The notes below the pieces were generated by a model. The model made no database searches. It saw only the letters and a list, made by a program, of their open reading frames with translations, and was not told the DNA's origin. Below are positions 7,076 to 19,644 of a stretch of DNA of 64,000 bases, in pieces. A program made the position numbers and the translations under genes. The stretch covers positions 1 to 64,000 of the forward strand of contig JAHJWB010000013.1 in assembly GCA_018828125.1 (NCBI GenBank). Direction: 5' to 3'. Numbering within the stretch: the first letter of the stretch is position 1; each line of letters begins with the position of its first letter. The DNA comes from Gammaproteobacteria bacterium (GTDB lineage: Bacteria > Pseudomonadota > Gammaproteobacteria > Burkholderiales > Burkholderiaceae_C).

Positions 7076-7525
7076 TCAGTGGGCTCCTGCATTGCTGGAG
7101 GTGGGGACGCGGGTGCGGCGTTCAGCCACTTCAAAAAGCCACATGCCCACCAACATAGCCACCACAAACACGATGGCTTTGGGCTGGCCTGCGCCCGCGG
7201 ACACAATCGCCGGTCCGGGGCAAAAGCCGGCAAGGCCCCAGCCTGCACCAAATACCAGACTGCCAATGACGAGGCGGCGATCAATATCTTTGGAGGTCGG
7301 CAAATGCATACTGCCGCCCAGAAAACTCGTTGTGCGCTTTCGGGCAACTGCAAATGCAAAAAAGCCGACAGCGATAGCGCCTCCCATCACAAACGCCAGA
7401 GACGGGTCCCACAAACCGGCCAGGTCCAGAAAGCCCAACACTTTGCTGGGGTCAGTCATGCCGGACACGATGAGCCCCAAGCCAAACACAAGGCCGACCA
7501 AAAATTCCGAGATTCGATGTTTCAA
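7076..7525 (-). CDS. YeeE/YedE-type (DUF6691) sulfur transporter subunit 2 (149 aa)
   Basis: A four-helix membrane protein of the DUF6691/YeeE-YedE group. It has FGLGLIVSGMTDPSKVLGFL, DPSLAFVMGGAIAVG and a conserved GAGWGLAGFCPGPAIV with a cysteine near residue 105. The start is probably TTG at 7525 with GGAG eight bases upstream; ATG 7567 would overlap the preceding gene. It forms a split two-gene transporter with the next upstream gene. Family members import thiosulfate-like or persulfide sulfur; the substrate here is inferred from the operon. Confidence 0.88.
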   Translation of the reverse strand: MKHRISEFLVGLVFGLGLIVSGMTDPSKVLGFLDLAGLWDPSLAFVMGGAIAVGFFAFAVARKRTTSFLGGSMHLPTSKDIDRRLVIGSLVFGAGWGLAGFCPGPAIVSAGAGQPKAIVFVVAMLVGMWLFEVAERRTRVPTSSNAGAH

Positions 7526-7553
7526 GGTAATGCTCCGTTGAAGTTGGCGCCTA

Positions 7554-7985
7554 TCAAGCGAGCGCATGGCGCATGAGAAAGACCGTGGCAAATCCGGCCC
7601 CCATAAAAGCCAAGGTGGCAATCAAGGAACGGGGCGACATGCGCGACAGCCCGCACACCCCGTGCCCGCTGGTGCAGCCCGAGCCGTAGCGCGTTCCGAC
7701 TCCCACCAACAGGCCCGCTGCCACCACCATTCCCCAACCTGCATCAATGCGTGGCTGCGTTGGCCCCGCAACCAGCCAATACAGCGCGGGGGCCGCCAGC
7801 ATGCCCAGCACAAACGCCACGCGCCAGCCCAAGTCGCCTGCGCGATGGCGCAGCAAACCACCCACGATGCCACTGATACCCAGAATGCGGCCATGGAGGA
7901 GAACAAACGCTGCTGACGCCAGGCCCAGCAGCACGCCCCCTGCCAGAGCCGTCCAAGGTGTGAAATGAGTCCAGTCGATCAGCAT
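7554..7985 (-). CDS. YeeE/YedE-type sulfur transporter subunit 1 (143 aa)
   Basis: This membrane protein carries the Sulf_transp signature with GSGCTSGHGVCGLSRMS near residues 103-119; the cysteines are the conserved ones thought to relay sulfur across the membrane. N-terminal segment LAGGVLLGLASAAFVLLHGR also fits. ATG 7985 overlaps the end of bigR (TGA at 7979-7981), so the pair is translationally coupled. It pairs with the second subunit 28 bases downstream. Confidence 0.9.
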   Translation of the reverse strand: MLIDWTHFTPWTALAGGVLLGLASAAFVLLHGRILGISGIVGGLLRHRAGDLGWRVAFVLGMLAAPALYWLVAGPTQPRIDAGWGMVVAAGLLVGVGTRYGSGCTSGHGVCGLSRMSPRSLIATLAFMGAGFATVFLMRHALA

Positions 7986-8314
7986 GGGTGAGTCTCCTTG
8001 GCAGGTCCGCAAAACTGCTCAAACAACACATTCATCACAGCCATCGCCTGCGGGCTGGCGATTTCGTAATAGATGTTTTTGCCGTCGCGGCGCGTGTTGA
8101 CCAACCCGTCCTCGCGTAGCACACCCAGTTGTTGGGACAACGTGGGTTGCGAGATGCCGACCAGTGCCTCCAGCTCTCCCACCCTCTTTTCGCCCTGGCT
8201 GAGCTGGCACAGCAATAGCAGGCGGTCGGGGTTAGATAAAACCTTCATCAGGCGGCACGCGCTGTCTGCCGAACGGCGCAGGCTTTCAAGGTCGATAGCT
8301 GTATCGGTGAGCAT
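7979..8314 (-). CDS. bigR: BigR-type ArsR-family sulfide/persulfide-responsive repressor (111 aa)
   Basis: An ArsR winged-helix repressor with helix-turn-helix EALVGISQPTLSQQLGVLRE and wing RRDGKNIYYEI. Two cysteines (C36 in LLLLCQLSQ, C102 in FEQFCGPAK) are 66 residues apart, the same spacing as the disulfide/tetrasulfide pair Cys42-Cys108 known in BigR. Start chosen at ATG 8314 after AAAAGGAG. The frame extends upstream to ATG 8347, but that codon touches the promoter -10 box, so transcripts would begin inside it. It heads the sulfide operon and faces the persulfide dioxygenase gene across the shared operator. Confidence 0.92.
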   Translation of the reverse strand: MLTDTAIDLESLRRSADSACRLMKVLSNPDRLLLLCQLSQGEKRVGELEALVGISQPTLSQQLGVLREDGLVNTRRDGKNIYYEIASPQAMAVMNVLFEQFCGPAKETHPC

Positions 8315-8347
8315 AGGGATGCGCTCCTTTTCAATTTCGTTACTCAT

Positions 8348-8382
8348 ATTCTATTGACTAACAATATATCTGTCAATAAACT
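8348..8382. promoter_or_regulatory. overlapping divergent promoters and BigR operator
   Basis: Leftward promoter: TTGACA (complement of 8371-8376), 17 bases, TAGAAT (complement of 8348-8353). Rightward promoter: TTGACT (8354-8359), 17 bases, TAAACT (8377-8382). The inverted repeat ATTGAC (8353-8358) / GTCAAT (8372-8377), with AT-rich centre, covers both -35 boxes. One repressor bound here would block both operons. The BigR assignment is inference; the promoter geometry is seen directly. Confidence 0.85.
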
Positions 8383-8414
8383 ATGGATATCGAAATCGAA
8401 AAACGGAGCCCACC

Positions 8415-9275
8415 ATGAAGCCGCAGATACAAGCCTTCTTTGACGATGCCACCTGGACAGTGAGCTACGTCGTCTTTGACCAACCCGGCGGCCATTGCGC
8501 GTTGGTGGACTCGGTTCTGGACTACGACCCCAAGTCCGGCCGCACTAGTACGCGCTCTGCAGAGCGCCTCGTCGAGTTTGTTCAAAGCCGAAACTTGACC
8601 GTGCAATGGATTCTGGAGACACATGCCCATGCCGATCACCTGTCAGCCGCGCACTACCTGCGCAAAAAGCTCGGCGGCAAGATTGCCATTGGCGCAGCCA
8701 TCACCGAAGTGCAAGACGTGTTCAAAGGCGTGTTCAACCTGGAGCCAGAATTCCGCCCGGACGGAAGCCAGTTCGACCACTTGCTGCATGACGATGAGGA
8801 ATTCCGCATCGGTGCGCTAACCGCAAAGGCGCTCGCCGTGCCAGGCCATACCCCGGCCTGCATGGCCTACCAGGTTGAAGATGCTGTTTTTGTGGGCGAC
8901 ACCCTGTTCATGCCGGATGTGGGGACGGCGCGTTGCGACTTCCCGGGTGGCAACGCGCACACCCTGTACCAGTCGGTGCGCAAGCTGCTGAGTTTGCCCG
9001 CGGCAACGCGCCTGTTCATGTGCCATGACTACCCGCCTTCCGGACGCGACGCCACGTGGCAAAGCACCGTAGCGGACCAACGCGCTCACAACATCCACGT
9101 TCACGACGGAGTGACAGAAGACGCCTTTGTGGAACTGCGCACCCGGCGCGACGCCACGCTGGAAATGCCCGTTCTGATCCTGCCCTCGGTGCAGATCAAT
9201 ATCCGCGCGGGCGAGTTGCCCCCCGCAGAAGCAAATGGCGTGACCTATCTCAAGATCCCTGTCAACGCACTGTGA
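8415..9275 (+). CDS. persulfide dioxygenase, ETHE1/Blh-type metallo-beta-lactamase fold (286 aa)
   Basis: An MBL-fold iron enzyme that oxidises glutathione persulfide to sulfite. The metal motif THAHADHLSA lies near residue 69. Other family features are AVPGHTPACM, FVGDTLFMPDVGTARCDFPG and CHDYPP. Length (286 residues) matches the bacterial enzymes without fused rhodanese. ATG 8415 follows CGGAG, about 26 bases from the predicted transcription start. It is first in the rightward operon and is followed by a separate rhodanese, its usual partner. Confidence 0.95.
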   Translation: MKPQIQAFFDDATWTVSYVVFDQPGGHCALVDSVLDYDPKSGRTSTRSAERLVEFVQSRNLTVQWILETHAHADHLSAAHYLRKKLGGKIAIGAAITEVQDVFKGVFNLEPEFRPDGSQFDHLLHDDEEFRIGALTAKALAVPGHTPACMAYQVEDAVFVGDTLFMPDVGTARCDFPGGNAHTLYQSVRKLLSLPAATRLFMCHDYPPSGRDATWQSTVADQRAHNIHVHDGVTEDAFVELRTRRDATLEMPVLILPSVQINIRAGELPPAEANGVTYLKIPVNAL

Positions 9276-9333
9276 CACCCTTCATTCAGCCAGTGGGGTT
9301 TCCCTCCCCGGCTTCATCACACCCAGGAAACCC

Positions 9334-9714
9334 ATGAAAACCGCTCACGACCTTGTCGCCGCTGCCAAATCCCATGTCCGCGAGATTGCGGTCGACCAAG
9401 CCGAAGACGCGATCCGCGCCGCCGATGTACTCATTGATGTGCGGGAGGCCGACGAGTACCAGGCGGGTCACATTCCCGGCGCCATCCATGCGTCCCGCGG
9501 CGTGTTGGAGTTCAAGCTCAGCAGCATGCCCGAACTCAGCGCGCGCGATCTGAAAGTGGTCCTGTACTGCAAGACCAGCGGTCGAGCGGCGTTGGCTGCC
9601 TGCGCCATGCGAGACATGGGCTACCTCCATGTGGAGTCCATAGCGGGCGGCATGGATGCCTGGGTAGCTGCCGGCCAGCCGGTGGTTTCGACCTCGGCCC
9701 CCTCGTTCGATTAA
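9334..9714 (+). CDS. rhodanese-domain sulfurtransferase (126 aa)
   Basis: A single rhodanese domain: VLIDVREADEYQAGHIPGAI near residue 35 and the active-site loop YCKTSGRAALAA near residue 75, with the catalytic cysteine that carries persulfide. A short N-terminal helix (residues 1-25) precedes the domain. It is encoded 58 bases after persulfide dioxygenase and probably moves sulfane sulfur between glutathione persulfide, sulfite and thiosulfate, as in other BigR-type loci. Confidence 0.93.
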   Translation: MKTAHDLVAAAKSHVREIAVDQAEDAIRAADVLIDVREADEYQAGHIPGAIHASRGVLEFKLSSMPELSARDLKVVLYCKTSGRAALAACAMRDMGYLHVESIAGGMDAWVAAGQPVVSTSAPSFD

Positions 9715-9808
9715 CTGGTCGGAGTGCTGCTTGGCTCTCCGCCACCTGAGCAAACCTGTGCAACCAAAGCCCTCGTTCCGGGGGGCGTTATCACCTAAAG
9801 GAAACACC

Positions 9809-10000
9809 ATGAAGATCAACGTCGGAAATTTAGACCGGCTAGCCCGCATCGCCGCAGGCGTGGTGCTCATCGCACTGGCTGCCACCGACACAGTAGGGTG
9901 GTGGGGCTGGCTGGGCGTGGTGCCTTTGGCCACTGGCCTCTTTCGCTTTTGCCCGGCCTACGCGCTTCTCGGCATTAACACCTGCCCCGTGAACAAGTAG
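9809..10000 (+). CDS. DUF2892 family small membrane protein (63 aa)
   Basis: A 63-residue protein with two hydrophobic helices (about residues 9-25 and 31-46) and a C-terminal CPAYALLGINTCPVNK bearing two conserved cysteines. This matches DUF2892, often found fused to or beside rhodanese domains. ATG 9809 follows AAAGGAA. The cysteines at the membrane surface suggest a sulfur-relay role, which is inference. The longer frame from 9731 is not expected. Confidence 0.9.
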   Translation: MKINVGNLDRLARIAAGVVLIALAATDTVGWWGWLGVVPLATGLFRFCPAYALLGINTCPVNK

Positions 10001-10072
10001 AGGAAGCGGCGAGCACAGTGCGGACATGCGGCTGTGTCTGCAACGTTTTTCAAAAGAGATGGATTTTTTGCA

Positions 10073-10420
10073 ATGAGCACATTCGACCATGCAGGTCTGA
10101 TCCAGGGGATCACTGAAGGCCTCAGCACATTTCGGCGGGCGCAACCGGACACCATGCGGGGATTTTCGCAACTGGCGCAGGCGTCCATGGCGGAAGGCAC
10201 GCTCAGCAGCAAACACAAGGAACTCATTGCTTTGGCCATCGGCGTCACCCAGCGTTGCTCTGGGTGTATTGGCTTTCATGTCAAAGCGCTGCAAAAACTG
10301 GGCGCCACCCGCGCGGAGGTGGAGGAAATGCTGGGCGTATGCGTCTACATGGGCGGCGGCCCGGCACTGATGTACACCGCCGAAGCACTGGCGGCCTGGG
10401 ACGCCATGGCCAACGCCTAA
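10073..10420 (+). CDS. carboxymuconolactone decarboxylase/AhpD-like protein (115 aa)
   Basis: The protein has the AhpD-like CMD fold with RCSGCIGFHVKAL near residue 61: a CxxC pair and following histidine, the redox centre of this family. ELIALAIGVTQ precedes it, as expected. ATG 10073 (MSTFDHAGL) has a weak GAGATGGA upstream. As the last gene of the persulfide operon it may act as a thiol-disulfide or persulfide reductase; that is inferred from position only. Confidence 0.88.
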   Translation: MSTFDHAGLIQGITEGLSTFRRAQPDTMRGFSQLAQASMAEGTLSSKHKELIALAIGVTQRCSGCIGFHVKALQKLGATRAEVEEMLGVCVYMGGGPALMYTAEALAAWDAMANA

Positions 10421-10583
10421 CAACAGAGTCTTCGCATTCGACAACCTGCGACCTTGATCGCCGAAACGCGACACAAGCCACGGACGCACCACCTCCCAAA
10501 CTGAAATAGCCACCGGTTGGTAAAAATCAGTTTACATTTTGATCAACCAGCCATCAAACTGTTGCATCCAAGGGGAGGTTGAC

Positions 10584-11120
10584 ATGTTCGCAATCGCCAG
10601 AGTTTCGATAGCGCGTTGGGTTGCGCGGTGGATGGGAAAAACCATCGTCGGTGTGCTCACCCTGACAACATCAGCAGCGTTTGCCCTCGACAAACCCGCG
10701 GAACGGGTGATCCTGACCATCGAAGGCACGATCAGCCAGACCAACAATGGCCCGCAGGCGCAGTTCGACATGAAGATGCTGGAGAAGCTGCCGCAGCACA
10801 GCTTCTCGACCAAAACGCCCTGGTACCCCGATGCTGTAACTTTCACGGGCCCTCTTCTGCGCGACGTTTTGGCCGCCGTAGGCGCCAAGGGCACCAAGAT
10901 CACCGCGGTAGCTCTCAACGACTACAAGACCGAGATCCCATTCGACGATGCCACCCGGCACGACGTGATCGTAGCCCGGCTGATGAACAACCGGCCCATG
11001 CCTGTGCGCGAGAAGGGGCCGCTTTTTATCGTGTTTCCATTTGATACCAAGGCAGAGTTGCGCACCGAGCTGTACTACAACCGCGCGGCTTGGCAGCTCA
11101 ACGTACTGCGAATCCAATAA
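10584..11120 (+). CDS. secreted molybdopterin-oxidoreductase-like protein (178 aa)
   Basis: An N-terminal signal peptide (basic start, hydrophobic GKTIVGVLTLTTSAAFA, residues about 22-38) precedes a single domain of the oxidoreductase molybdopterin-binding type. Family features are FTGPLLRDVLAAVGA, the tyrosine in ALNDYKTEIP and VREKGPLFIVFPFD. No cysteine ligand for molybdenum is visible, so it probably does not hold the cofactor as sulfite oxidase does. ATG 10584 follows AGGGGAGG. It sits 36 bases before a hybrid histidine kinase; a periplasmic sensory partner role is plausible inference. Confidence 0.85.
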   Translation: MFAIARVSIARWVARWMGKTIVGVLTLTTSAAFALDKPAERVILTIEGTISQTNNGPQAQFDMKMLEKLPQHSFSTKTPWYPDAVTFTGPLLRDVLAAVGAKGTKITAVALNDYKTEIPFDDATRHDVIVARLMNNRPMPVREKGPLFIVFPFDTKAELRTELYYNRAAWQLNVLRIQ

Positions 11121-11156
11121 CGCTGCCAGGCCAAACGGACTTGGACCTGTTGACGC

Positions 11157-15381
<4,225 letters not shown>

Positions 15382-15395
15382 AGGTCGTATTGCAC

Positions 15396-16304
15396 ATGCA
15401 ACCCGCAAAGACGACTGTACTGCTCGCTGAAGGTGCTGGCGCCATGCGCCAGGCGCTGGCCAGTCAACTCGAAAGCGTCGGTTTTGGCCAGGTTCTACAA
15501 GCCAAAGATGGCTTGCGCGCGCTGCAGATCTTGCGGTCCGAGCCCGTGCAGGTGGTGGTGGCCGACATGGACATGCAGGTTCACAACGGGCTGGAGGTGC
15601 TGGAAGCCATGCGTGCCGAACCGCGCCTTGCGAGCGTTCCCTTCATTTTGATGTCGGGCGGGCTTGACCGCAGCTCCGCTGCCAAGGCCATCCAGCTGGG
15701 CATCAACGACTTGCTGGTCAAGCCTTTTACTGTGCGCCGACTGATCGAACGCATGCAGCGTGTGCTCACAAGAGATACCGCCCAGCCCATCGCGCCAGAC
15801 GATGGAAACCCTGACCGTGCCACCCTGCTGGTGGTAGACGACACGCCCGACAACCTCCAGCTGATGGCCGGGCTGTTCCGCGACCGTTTCAAAGTGAAAG
15901 TCGCGCAGAGTGGAGAAAAGGCGCTGAGCATCTGCCAGTCCGACGCGCCGCCCGACGTGATCCTGCTCGATATGATGATGCCCGGCATGGACGGTTTTGA
16001 GGTGGCGCGCAGGTTGCGCGAACACCATTCGTCCGAATGCACCCCCATCATCTTTGTGACCGCGGTGACGGATGAAGCCGCACGCCACAAGGGCCTCAGC
16101 CTGGGGGCCATTGACTACGTGTTCAAACCCATCGACCCAGACCTTCTACGGCTGCGCGTCAGCAATCTGATGGTCTATGTGGAGCACCGCAAGCAGCTGC
16201 AAAAGGACTTTGACTTGCTGCGTGAAAACGCGCAACTGCGCAGCGAAGTGCAACAACTGCGTGCAGATTTGCTGCGCATACAAGGCACGACCACCGCCGC
16301 CTGA
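15396..16304 (+). CDS. tandem receiver (REC-REC) response regulator (302 aa)
   Basis: Two receiver domains with no DNA-binding or enzymatic output. REC1 (about 5-125) has VVADMDMQVHNG and REC2 (about 143-260) has [13 protein letters not shown] and the lysine in YVFKPIDPD. A C-terminal coiled coil follows (about 268-295, LLRENAQLRSEVQQLRADLL). REC1 lacks the usual second acidic residue near its start (LLAEGAG). ATG 15396 is used; the frame start at 15390 would be TTG. Last gene of the signalling operon, so a phosphate sink or a coiled-coil adaptor is likely. Confidence 0.9.
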   Translation: MQPAKTTVLLAEGAGAMRQALASQLESVGFGQVLQAKDGLRALQILRSEPVQVVVADMDMQVHNGLEVLEAMRAEPRLASVPFILMSGGLDRSSAAKAIQLGINDLLVKPFTVRRLIERMQRVLTRDTAQPIAPDDGNPDRATLLVVDDTPDNLQLMAGLFRDRFKVKVAQSGEKALSICQSDAPPDVILLDMMMPGMDGFEVARRLREHHSSECTPIIFVTAVTDEAARHKGLSLGAIDYVFKPIDPDLLRLRVSNLMVYVEHRKQLQKDFDLLRENAQLRSEVQQLRADLLRIQGTTTAA

Positions 16305-16395
16305 GCGACTCCTAACCCAGGCCCCCCCCCGGGGAAGCCCGCTCCTCCCCCTGCCCGGCAGACGTCCGGGTTGCAAAAAGGCGCTCAGAGCGTGT

Positions 16396-17457
16396 TCAAG
16401 CGGGGTGCAACTGCCCCGCTTCCGTGGTCGTGGTGCGATGACCATTCAACCCCAGTTTGGCCAGCAAACGCACGTCTGCGTCGGCATCCGGGTTGCCAGT
16501 CACCAGCAGTTTGTCCCCGTAGAAGATCGAATTGGCACCTGCCATGAAACACAGGGCTTGGACCGCGTCCCCCAATTGCTGGCGACCCGCGGACAGCCGC
16601 ACACGTGCCTTGGGCATGGTGATGCGGGCCACAGCGATCATGCGTACAAAGTCGAACGGGTCGATAGGTTCGCTGTCGGCCAGGGGCGTGCCGGGTACGC
16701 GCACCAGGCTGTTGATGGGCACTGATTCGGGGTAAGGCTGCAGGTTGGCCAGCTGCGCAATCAGGCCTGCGCGGTGTACGGGCGCCTCGCCCATGCCCAC
16801 AATGCCGCCGCAGCACACGCTGATGCCCGCGCTGCGCACATGCTGCAAGGTGTCCAGCCGGTCCTGGTAGGCACGTGTGCTGACCACGTCGGTGTAATAC
16901 TCCGGCGCGGTATCGAGGTTGTGGTTGTAGTAGTCAAGCCCTGCGTCTTTCAGGGCTTGCGCCTGGTGCGATTCGAGCATACCCAGGGTGGCACAGGTCT
17001 GCAGGCCCAGGTCTTTCACCGCGCCAATCAGGGCACTGACTTTTTCGATGTCGCGGTCTTTGGGGGCCCGCCATGCAGCCCCCATACAAAACCGCGTGGC
17101 ACCCGCATCTTTGGCGGCCTGGGCGGCGCGCACCACCTCGTCCACTTCCATCAGCTTGTCGGCCTTCACGCCGGTGTCAAACTCGGCGGCCTGGGGGCAG
17201 TAGCCACAGTTTTCAGGGCAGCCGCCAGTCTTCACAGAGAGCAAAGTGGCCAGCTCGATGTCTCCCGCTGGCCAGTGCTGGCGGTGCACCGTTTGGGCCT
17301 CGAACAACAGATCCATCAGTGGTTTGTCGAGCAGTGCTTGGATGGCGTCTATCGTCCATGCCGCATCAACAGCCGACTGGGCTGCGGGTGCGCGGCGGTG
17401 CAATTGCACAGGCTGGGCAACGGGCGATGGGGTCATGGTGGACACGGTTGTGGACAT
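16396..17457 (-). CDS. bioB: biotin synthase BioB (353 aa)
   Basis: A radical SAM enzyme that inserts sulfur into dethiobiotin. The 4Fe-4S motif [12 protein letters not shown] lies near residue 79. Further BioB hallmarks are [37 protein letters not shown] and the 2Fe-2S ligand region [10 protein letters not shown]. Full length with an N-terminal extension of about 35 residues compared with E. coli. It stands alone on the minus strand with no other bio gene in the window. Gene biotin demand fits the nearby biotin-dependent propionyl-CoA carboxylase, but no regulatory link is visible. Confidence 0.97.
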   Translation of the reverse strand: MSTTVSTMTPSPVAQPVQLHRRAPAAQSAVDAAWTIDAIQALLDKPLMDLLFEAQTVHRQHWPAGDIELATLLSVKTGGCPENCGYCPQAAEFDTGVKADKLMEVDEVVRAAQAAKDAGATRFCMGAAWRAPKDRDIEKVSALIGAVKDLGLQTCATLGMLESHQAQALKDAGLDYYNHNLDTAPEYYTDVVSTRAYQDRLDTLQHVRSAGISVCCGGIVGMGEAPVHRAGLIAQLANLQPYPESVPINSLVRVPGTPLADSEPIDPFDFVRMIAVARITMPKARVRLSAGRQQLGDAVQALCFMAGANSIFYGDKLLVTGNPDADADVRLLAKLGLNGHRTTTTEAGQLHPA

Positions 17458-17826
17458 GGCGGTTCTTCCCTTCTGTCTTGCTGCGCTGCAGCGGTGCGCG
17501 GATTTTCAAGCGAAAGAAGGTGCAAAAGTGCGCTGTAGGGTCACAAAAAGTGCCAAGAAAAAGCCGCTGCAACGCACATCAAAATCGCTGCACGTTTCAG
17601 CGCAGATGGTTGGTTTTGCGGTGTATTTGCCGGCTTTTGGCTACAGGCGCTTAGCGGCCTTTTTCTGATGGCGTAAACGGCGGTGATTGGTGGCGAACTT
17701 GCATATAACTTCTTTGCCAGGTGCTTGGAGATGAGCGAGGTTCGCGCAGGATTTGGCAGCTGATGCGTGTCAATTTACGCATGCGCAAAGCTGGCGCTCC
17801 AATACAGGGGGTGCCAGCGCGTCGCC
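17458..17826. other. 369 bp gap upstream of bioB
   Basis: No convincing gene was seen on either strand; the short open frames lack starts with ribosome binding sites and lack protein-like composition. It must hold the bioB promoter, reading leftward from about 17500, but I could not pick clear -35/-10 boxes. No transposon end or tRNA was seen. Confidence 0.5.
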
Positions 17827-18228
17827 TCAGCCCTTTGGCACCGACTTGGCCCACGCATAAACAGCTTGTTTGTCCAAGTTGAAAAACTGCTGGACGAAAA
17901 GGCGGACCTGGTCGGCGCTCGCCCCATGAATATCAAGGTCCACGGCGTCTCGCCCGAAGACGCCAAGGATGCCGGGCTTCACCACCACCTGCAGCAGCAA
18001 CATAAAACGCCCCCCGTCTTCGCCAGAAATGTTGAGCGCGGTGGTGGGCTCTTCAGAGCGCACAAACCAGACACAAGGGAATTGGCCCGTCACGTTTTCG
18101 GCCCGCGCCACTTCGTTGCGCCAGTCCTGATCTTCCCAAGCCGCCTGGGCTTCGGACACATTGTTGACGGTGAGATCAGTACGGCAGTCATCCGCCGAAA
18201 TGAAGGTGCAGGAAGTTTTAAAGCGCAT
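17827..18228 (-). CDS. hypothetical protein (133 aa)
   Basis: A soluble protein starting MRFKTSCTFISADDC. It has a mixed alpha/beta look, with VNNVSEAQAAWEDQDWRNEV near residue 20, and ends in a helix rich in aromatic residues (FVQQFFNLDKQAVYAWAK). ATG 18228 follows a GGA; ATG 18234 and 18252 are possible alternatives. No signal peptide or membrane segment. I do not recognise a family. Neighbours give no clue to function. Confidence 0.65.
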   Translation of the reverse strand: MRFKTSCTFISADDCRTDLTVNNVSEAQAAWEDQDWRNEVARAENVTGQFPCVWFVRSEEPTTALNISGEDGGRFMLLLQVVVKPGILGVFGRDAVDLDIHGASADQVRLFVQQFFNLDKQAVYAWAKSVPKG

Positions 18229-18352
18229 GGGCATCCGTAGGCACGGTTTCATTCCATTTCTAGATCAAGCGTGAACGCGAAGGCGAAGCGCAGGCAGTAC
18301 AGGCGTACGGCAAGCGAAGCCGACAAAGTGCACGTTTGATATCGCAATGGAA

Positions 18353-18865
18353 TCAGCACTCAAAACCGTAGTCACGCCGATAGCGGTTGGCCTCGGCTGC
18401 GGGCATGTGGTTGAACATCACACACACGGTGTAGCTTCCCTTTTGTTTTTCATTCAAGGTGTAGCCCCAATCCGAGACGTCAGCACGGGTGAACGTGACG
18501 TCTTGCCCGTTGACCAAGTGCTTCACGTACCGCGGCTCGCCCGCCAGCGTGCCCTTGAAACCTGTTTTGGTGACTTGAAACGGTGTGACCCAGATGTGTT
18601 CTGAATGGCCGCCGCCAGTGAACAGGACCTTGATCTTGAAGTCTTCTGCACCCTTCGGCGGGTTGGCCTGGACCTTTACAAACGCATCCAGCGTGGACCG
18701 GGCCTTGGCAATGGCCGCTTCCATCTCGGCATCTTGCGAGGAGATGTTGTAGACCTTGTTCTGGATTTTCCCGTCTTGGGTTCGGCCCGGGCTTTGGGCC
18801 TGCGTCTGCAGCGAAAAAGCCAGCAAGACGGAAACGGCGCTGAGGGGCAGCATAGAGATTTTCAT
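18353..18865 (-). CDS. secreted DUF2314 (YegJ-like) protein (170 aa)
   Basis: An N-terminal signal peptide (MKISMLPLSAVSVLLAFSLQ, cleavage likely after QAQ near residue 24) precedes a DUF2314 domain. Features are the helix MEAAIAKARSTLDAFV, HIWVTPFQVTKTGFKGTLAG and VTFTRADVSDWGYTLNEKQ near residues 123-140. Function of the family is unknown. It is a free-standing gene between a hypothetical gene and the epimerase-like gene. Confidence 0.85.
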   Translation of the reverse strand: MKISMLPLSAVSVLLAFSLQTQAQSPGRTQDGKIQNKVYNISSQDAEMEAAIAKARSTLDAFVKVQANPPKGAEDFKIKVLFTGGGHSEHIWVTPFQVTKTGFKGTLAGEPRYVKHLVNGQDVTFTRADVSDWGYTLNEKQKGSYTVCVMFNHMPAAEANRYRRDYGFEC

Positions 18866-19084
18866 GGGCCATCACATGCGGGTGAACTCGGAACCCGCGA
18901 ATGTAAAGCCCAAATGCCGCGTCAGTGGTTCAACGGCTGCGCCTGCATGTCCGCACGCAGTAACAAGACGCAAGGATTGAAACCTGGCGATGTCACCCCA
19001 CCAGATTGCAGCATCGTGGCGCGGGTCCGGCGGCGGAATTCAACCGCCGTTCAGCTCGGCACCGCAGCCTGAATTGCCCGGTAG

Positions 19085-19555
19085 TCAGCTCAGCGCCGCA
19101 ATCACCTCCGGCGGCGCCTGCACCAGCTCGATTAACACCCCCTCACCGGCAATCGGAAACTCGTCATTGCTTTTGGGATGCAAGAACGTGATGTCATATC
19201 CCGCCGCCCCCTTGCGGATGCCACCCGGCGCAAAGCGCACGCCCTGGGCCGTCAGCCACTCAACCGCGGTGGGAAGGTCGTCGATCCACAGACCGATGTG
19301 GTTGAGCGGTGTGGTGTGCACAGCGGGTTTTTTGTCGATGTCGAGCGGCTGCATGATGTCCACCTCGACCTTGAAGGCGTCCTTGCCCATGCACAGAATG
19401 TCTTCGTCGACGTTTTCACGCTCGCTCTGGAACGTGCCGGTCTGCGTGAGGCCCAACATGTCTACCCACAGGGTTTTCATGCGCTGCTTGTCGGTGCCGC
19501 CAATGGCGACCTGCTGGATGCCCAGAACTTTGAACGGGCGGGTGCTGGCAGTCAT
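19085..19555 (-). CDS. VOC-family protein, probable methylmalonyl-CoA epimerase (156 aa)
   Basis: Two beta-alpha-beta-beta-beta modules of the glyoxalase/VOC fold. Candidate metal ligands are Q in [12 protein letters not shown] in [11 protein letters not shown] in [10 protein letters not shown] and E in [14 protein letters not shown] 19555 (MTASTRPFK) is the family-like start. Membership in the run with propionyl-CoA carboxylase and methylmalonyl-CoA mutase suggests the epimerase, which converts the S to the R isomer. Lactoylglutathione lyase is the main alternative; the first ligand being Gln rather than His leaves doubt. Confidence 0.75.
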   Translation of the reverse strand: MTASTRPFKVLGIQQVAIGGTDKQRMKTLWVDMLGLTQTGTFQSERENVDEDILCMGKDAFKVEVDIMQPLDIDKKPAVHTTPLNHIGLWIDDLPTAVEWLTAQGVRFAPGGIRKGAAGYDITFLHPKSNDEFPIAGEGVLIELVQAPPEVIAALS

Positions 19556-19570
19556 GTCTTGTTTACTCCT

Positions 19571-19620
19571 GTATTGATAGCTATCAGCGCTTGATGGATA
19601 AGCGCTAGAGGCCAATTTTG
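19571..19620 (+). repeat. Comamonadaceae palindromic repeat, copy 1
   Basis: TTGATAGCTATCAGCGCTT, a short loop, then ATAAGCGCTAGAGGCCAATTTT. The AGCGCTT / AAGCGCT arms pair. It lies between ydcF-like and epimerase genes. Same family as the copies at 24555, 32811, 34993, 41001, 48966 and 61639. Confidence 0.85.
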
Positions 19621-19644
19621 CTCAAACTTTTGTCACAAACCCGC

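Noticed and set aside
10540..10560. TTGAT ... ATCAA as an FNR/ANR box before the molybdopterin-like gene
   Set aside because: The half-sites are nine bases apart rather than four, so it does not match the consensus.
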